This document shows, one piece after another, positions 62,109-64,000 of a stretch of DNA of 64,000 nucleotides (positions are counted from its first letter, which is position 1; the number at the start of each line of letters is the position of its first letter). The stretch comes from Dermatemys mawii (lineage: Eukaryota > Chordata > Testudines > Dermatemydidae): NCBI GenBank assembly GCA_007922305.1, contig ML677330.1:2383109-2447108 (forward strand), given 5' to 3'. The translations under genes were made by a program, and so were the position numbers. The notes beneath the pieces are model-generated. The model ran no database searches. It saw only the letters and a list, made by a program, of their open reading frames with translations, and was not told where the DNA came from.

Positions 62109-63047
62109 GTAGTGCTTAATCTCACTGGACTCTGGTTCTTCTTTACATTTGAATATTACTCTATACTGTACTTTTTGTCATAGCCTGCTTTTAGTGGGTA
62201 ATTAATCTGAAAAATGTCTTGGAGCCGAACCATTTTTCATCAAATGTGTTTGTGTAAAATAGCAGTGGAAACGACATGAAGCTTTACTAAAAAGTTCATA
62301 GTTAAAATTCAGCCAGTGAGGCTTCTTATAGTAGTTTGTCTTCTAGAAACTGAAGAAAAAACATATTTTTTTGAAGGAAAGAAATGTGTTTTGACAATTT
62401 ATAAATTAAGTTACTGCAAAATCAGTGTATCTAAATCATAAAAGTAGCCGCTTGCTTATCACTATCAAACAGCTACTGAAACCAGTTAAAATATAATACG
62501 CAACTTTTCAGCAAGGCAATTATATTTCACCCTCATTTTGGAACTCCATCAGCGGTCCATTGTTGAGCTTTGCAAAATTACTTTGAAAATATAACACCTC
62601 TCAGACAAACCTACTCATTCAGTCTTTGCTATGAATCTATGATCATGATGATGATCACAAAGTGAAAATTATACCTGCTCTTCCAGATCAATTACTTGCT
62701 TTGGGAAACTGTGTGAGTAGAGTTTTTCAAGGCTATACTAAACATCAGTGTAAATCCTGCTATTGGACATGCAGTTCGGAACTTGAGCCGCATTCTTTGT
62801 GACTGTATTGGCTGGTTGCACCGTACAGGTGCAGCACACTAGTCTTCTGAGGCAAAGTGCAATCTCTGCCATAAGAAATGAAGGAGCTGTTTAAAGACCA
62901 TCTCCGTCCAGGATCAAAGTAAGCATCCTGCTCATAGCAGCTATTTCAGCCCATCAGGAACTCATTATAGGTAAATTGGTGCCTTTTGTGGGGCTCTGTA
63001 CATCTGAAGACAAACGTCTGATTATGATTTTGTTGACTCCTGTTCAG
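62109..63047 (+). other. COL25A1 intron between NC2 and collagenous domain 2 (939 bp)
   Basis: This intron runs from gtagtgct to cctgttcag. No repeat or regulatory element is recognised in it. Confidence 0.92.
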
Positions 63048-63155
63048 GGTGATCAAGGACAAGCTGGACCCCCTGGTCCTCCAGGGCCACCAGGACCCAG
63101 AGGTCCTCCAGGAGACACCGGCAAAGATGGCCCCCGTGGGATGCCTGGAGAACCG
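63048..63155 (+). CDS. COL25A1: COL25A1 exon, start of collagenous domain 2 (108 bp)
   Basis: This 108-bp exon holds twelve uninterrupted Gly-X-Y triplets: GDQ GQA GPP GPP GPP GPR GPP GDT GKD GPR GMP GEP. The acceptor is cctgttcag and the donor gtgagtta; the phase is 0 on both sides. It opens the second collagenous domain. The run of Pro-rich triplets should be highly stable once prolines are hydroxylated. The sequence matches mammalian collagen XXV as I recall it. An open reading frame continues upstream of the acceptor by chance, but the AG and the start of the glycine repeat fix the exon edge. Confidence 0.97.
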
Positions 63156-64000
63156 GTGAGTTAGCCTACAGGATATAGTGGCATCACTGTGGTATATGAG
63201 TGCTTTACAAACATGAATAAATTAAAACTCAGAAACACTCCCGTGGGGTGGAAAATACTATCATTCACATTTTATCAATGGGAAAGCTGAGACATTGGCA
63301 GGTTATATGACAGGCTTATGGCAACACAGCCAGTAAGTAGCCGGGCTAGGAACAGCACCCAGATCTCATGACTCCCAGTCCTGAAAATTGTTTCCCCCGG
63401 TTCCTGACCTTTCTGAATTGTTTCCTGATATTCTATGTAAATTGTTACAGTGCTGGGCAGCCTCTTTGCAAATAAGAAGAGAATGTTTCCACTCAGCCCC
63501 TCACTTAAAGCTGAAGTTGAATCTAGGTTATTGTGTATTTGATTTGACTTCTGGTTCCCTAATGATGATTGATATGTAAAAAAATAAAATAAAATAAGGA
63601 GTTAGAGGAAATAGATTGTTAAACTCTGTACACTATTCCCAGAGCCTGATTTTGCCATCCATACTCAAGATGAGCAGTATACTGCACCTCAGAAAGTCCC
63701 ATACATTTCAGCGGCTCTAGTCATAGTTATCATTTTCTTGGGAGGAAGAATCAGGCCTTTAGCTTTTTGGCATTTTGTTGCTGGAGGTTTGACAAAACTT
63801 TTTTAAATTAAAACATAAATACAAAAGTCACTTGGCCCCATTTTTAACAAATCTTGGAAATGCTCATGATTTTACATTTTTGTGATGTACTGAACTCTTT
63901 AGGTTTGTTTTAAGGAGATCTCTCTACCCACCCCCTTCCATTTTCATAGTCCTATGAGACATAAAATCAACATTGTGAAGGAAAATTCATGGTTTCATAT
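63156..64000 (+). other. COL25A1 intron, 5' part
   Basis: This is the start of the intron after the 108-bp exon, from donor gtgagtta. It contains a MIR/L2-like repeat at about 63.19-63.39 kb. The rest is AT-rich with no feature recognised up to the window end. Confidence 0.85.
63190..63395 (+). repeat. MIR/L2-like repeat
   Basis: The order gagtgctttacaaacatgaa, cattttatcaatgggaaagc, tgagacattggcaggtta, gcaacacagccagtaagtag and ctcatgactcccagtcctg follows MIR/L2-type repeats found across amniotes. Confidence 0.7.

Larger units (their letters stand above)
1..64000 (+). other. COL25A1: COL25A1 gene body, internal part
   Basis: All recognised exons belong to one plus-strand gene, and neither end of it lies in the window. 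Collagen XXV is a type II single-pass membrane collagen made mainly by neurons and muscle. It trimerises, is shed by furin-type cleavage as CLAC, associates with amyloid plaques, and is needed for motor axons to innervate muscle; human mutations cause a congenital eye-muscle innervation disorder (family knowledge). The cytoplasmic, transmembrane and furin-site exons should lie upstream of base 1, and most of domain 2 onwards lies past 64000. Introns visible here range from 165 bp to 23.3 kb. Confidence 0.9.

Noticed and set aside
62976..63047. Open frame running upstream of the 108-bp collagen exon.
   Set aside because: The glycine repeat starts exactly after the cctgttcag acceptor; the upstream part has no Gly-X-Y pattern.

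Overview
This is vertebrate nuclear DNA, most likely from a turtle. About 99.5% of the window is intron. The repeats are typical of turtle/archosaur genomes: CR1 LINE 3' ends, several hAT-type and other non-autonomous DNA transposons, solo or fragmentary retroviral-type LTRs, and old MIR/L2-like and short dispersed repeats. The species call is inference from repeat types I recognise from memory. No bacterial genes, RNA genes or CRISPR arrays were seen.

The only gene supported is on the + strand: part of the 5' half of a transmembrane collagen gene that I identify as COL25A1 (collagen XXV alpha 1, CLAC-P). Seven short exons with AG acceptors and GT donors are visible: 16809-16835, 24859-24876, 48221-48247, 48413-48439, 61060-61119, 62037-62108 and 63048-63155. 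Every exon length is a multiple of three and each begins and ends on a codon boundary, so any combination keeps the frame. They encode the end of the first collagenous domain (Gly-X-Y triplets), the non-collagenous NC2 segment (begins MVFPKINHGF, ends IKRRLIK) and the start of the second collagenous domain. Five of the seven match the canonical mammalian protein as I remember it. The 27-bp exon at 16809 and the 60-bp exon at 61060 do not, and are candidate alternative exons.

Layout: 1-16808 is upstream intron with a hAT element nested inside an older inverted-repeat element (4.2-5.3 kb), a second inverted-repeat element (7.4-7.9 kb), an LTR relic (11.8-12.2 kb) and microsatellites. 16836-24858 holds a composite DNA element with several tRNA-like modules (20.3-21.7 kb) and a minus-strand CR1. 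24877-48220 is a 23-kb intron with CR1 copies, small DNA elements and a GC-rich repeat cluster ending in a retroviral LTR with a TATA box (42.4-43.9 kb). 48440-61059 contains MITEs nested in one another, a Penelope-like inverted repeat with a hammerhead-ribozyme-like core, and a ~1.6-kb LTR-like element carrying a 62-bp minisatellite and an assembly gap. The last 3 kb holds three exons.

The observations most worth checking are the two unlisted in-frame collagen exons, a recurring hammerhead-like RNA fold in retroelement relics, and an assembly gap whose stated length conflicts with the repeat phase around it.
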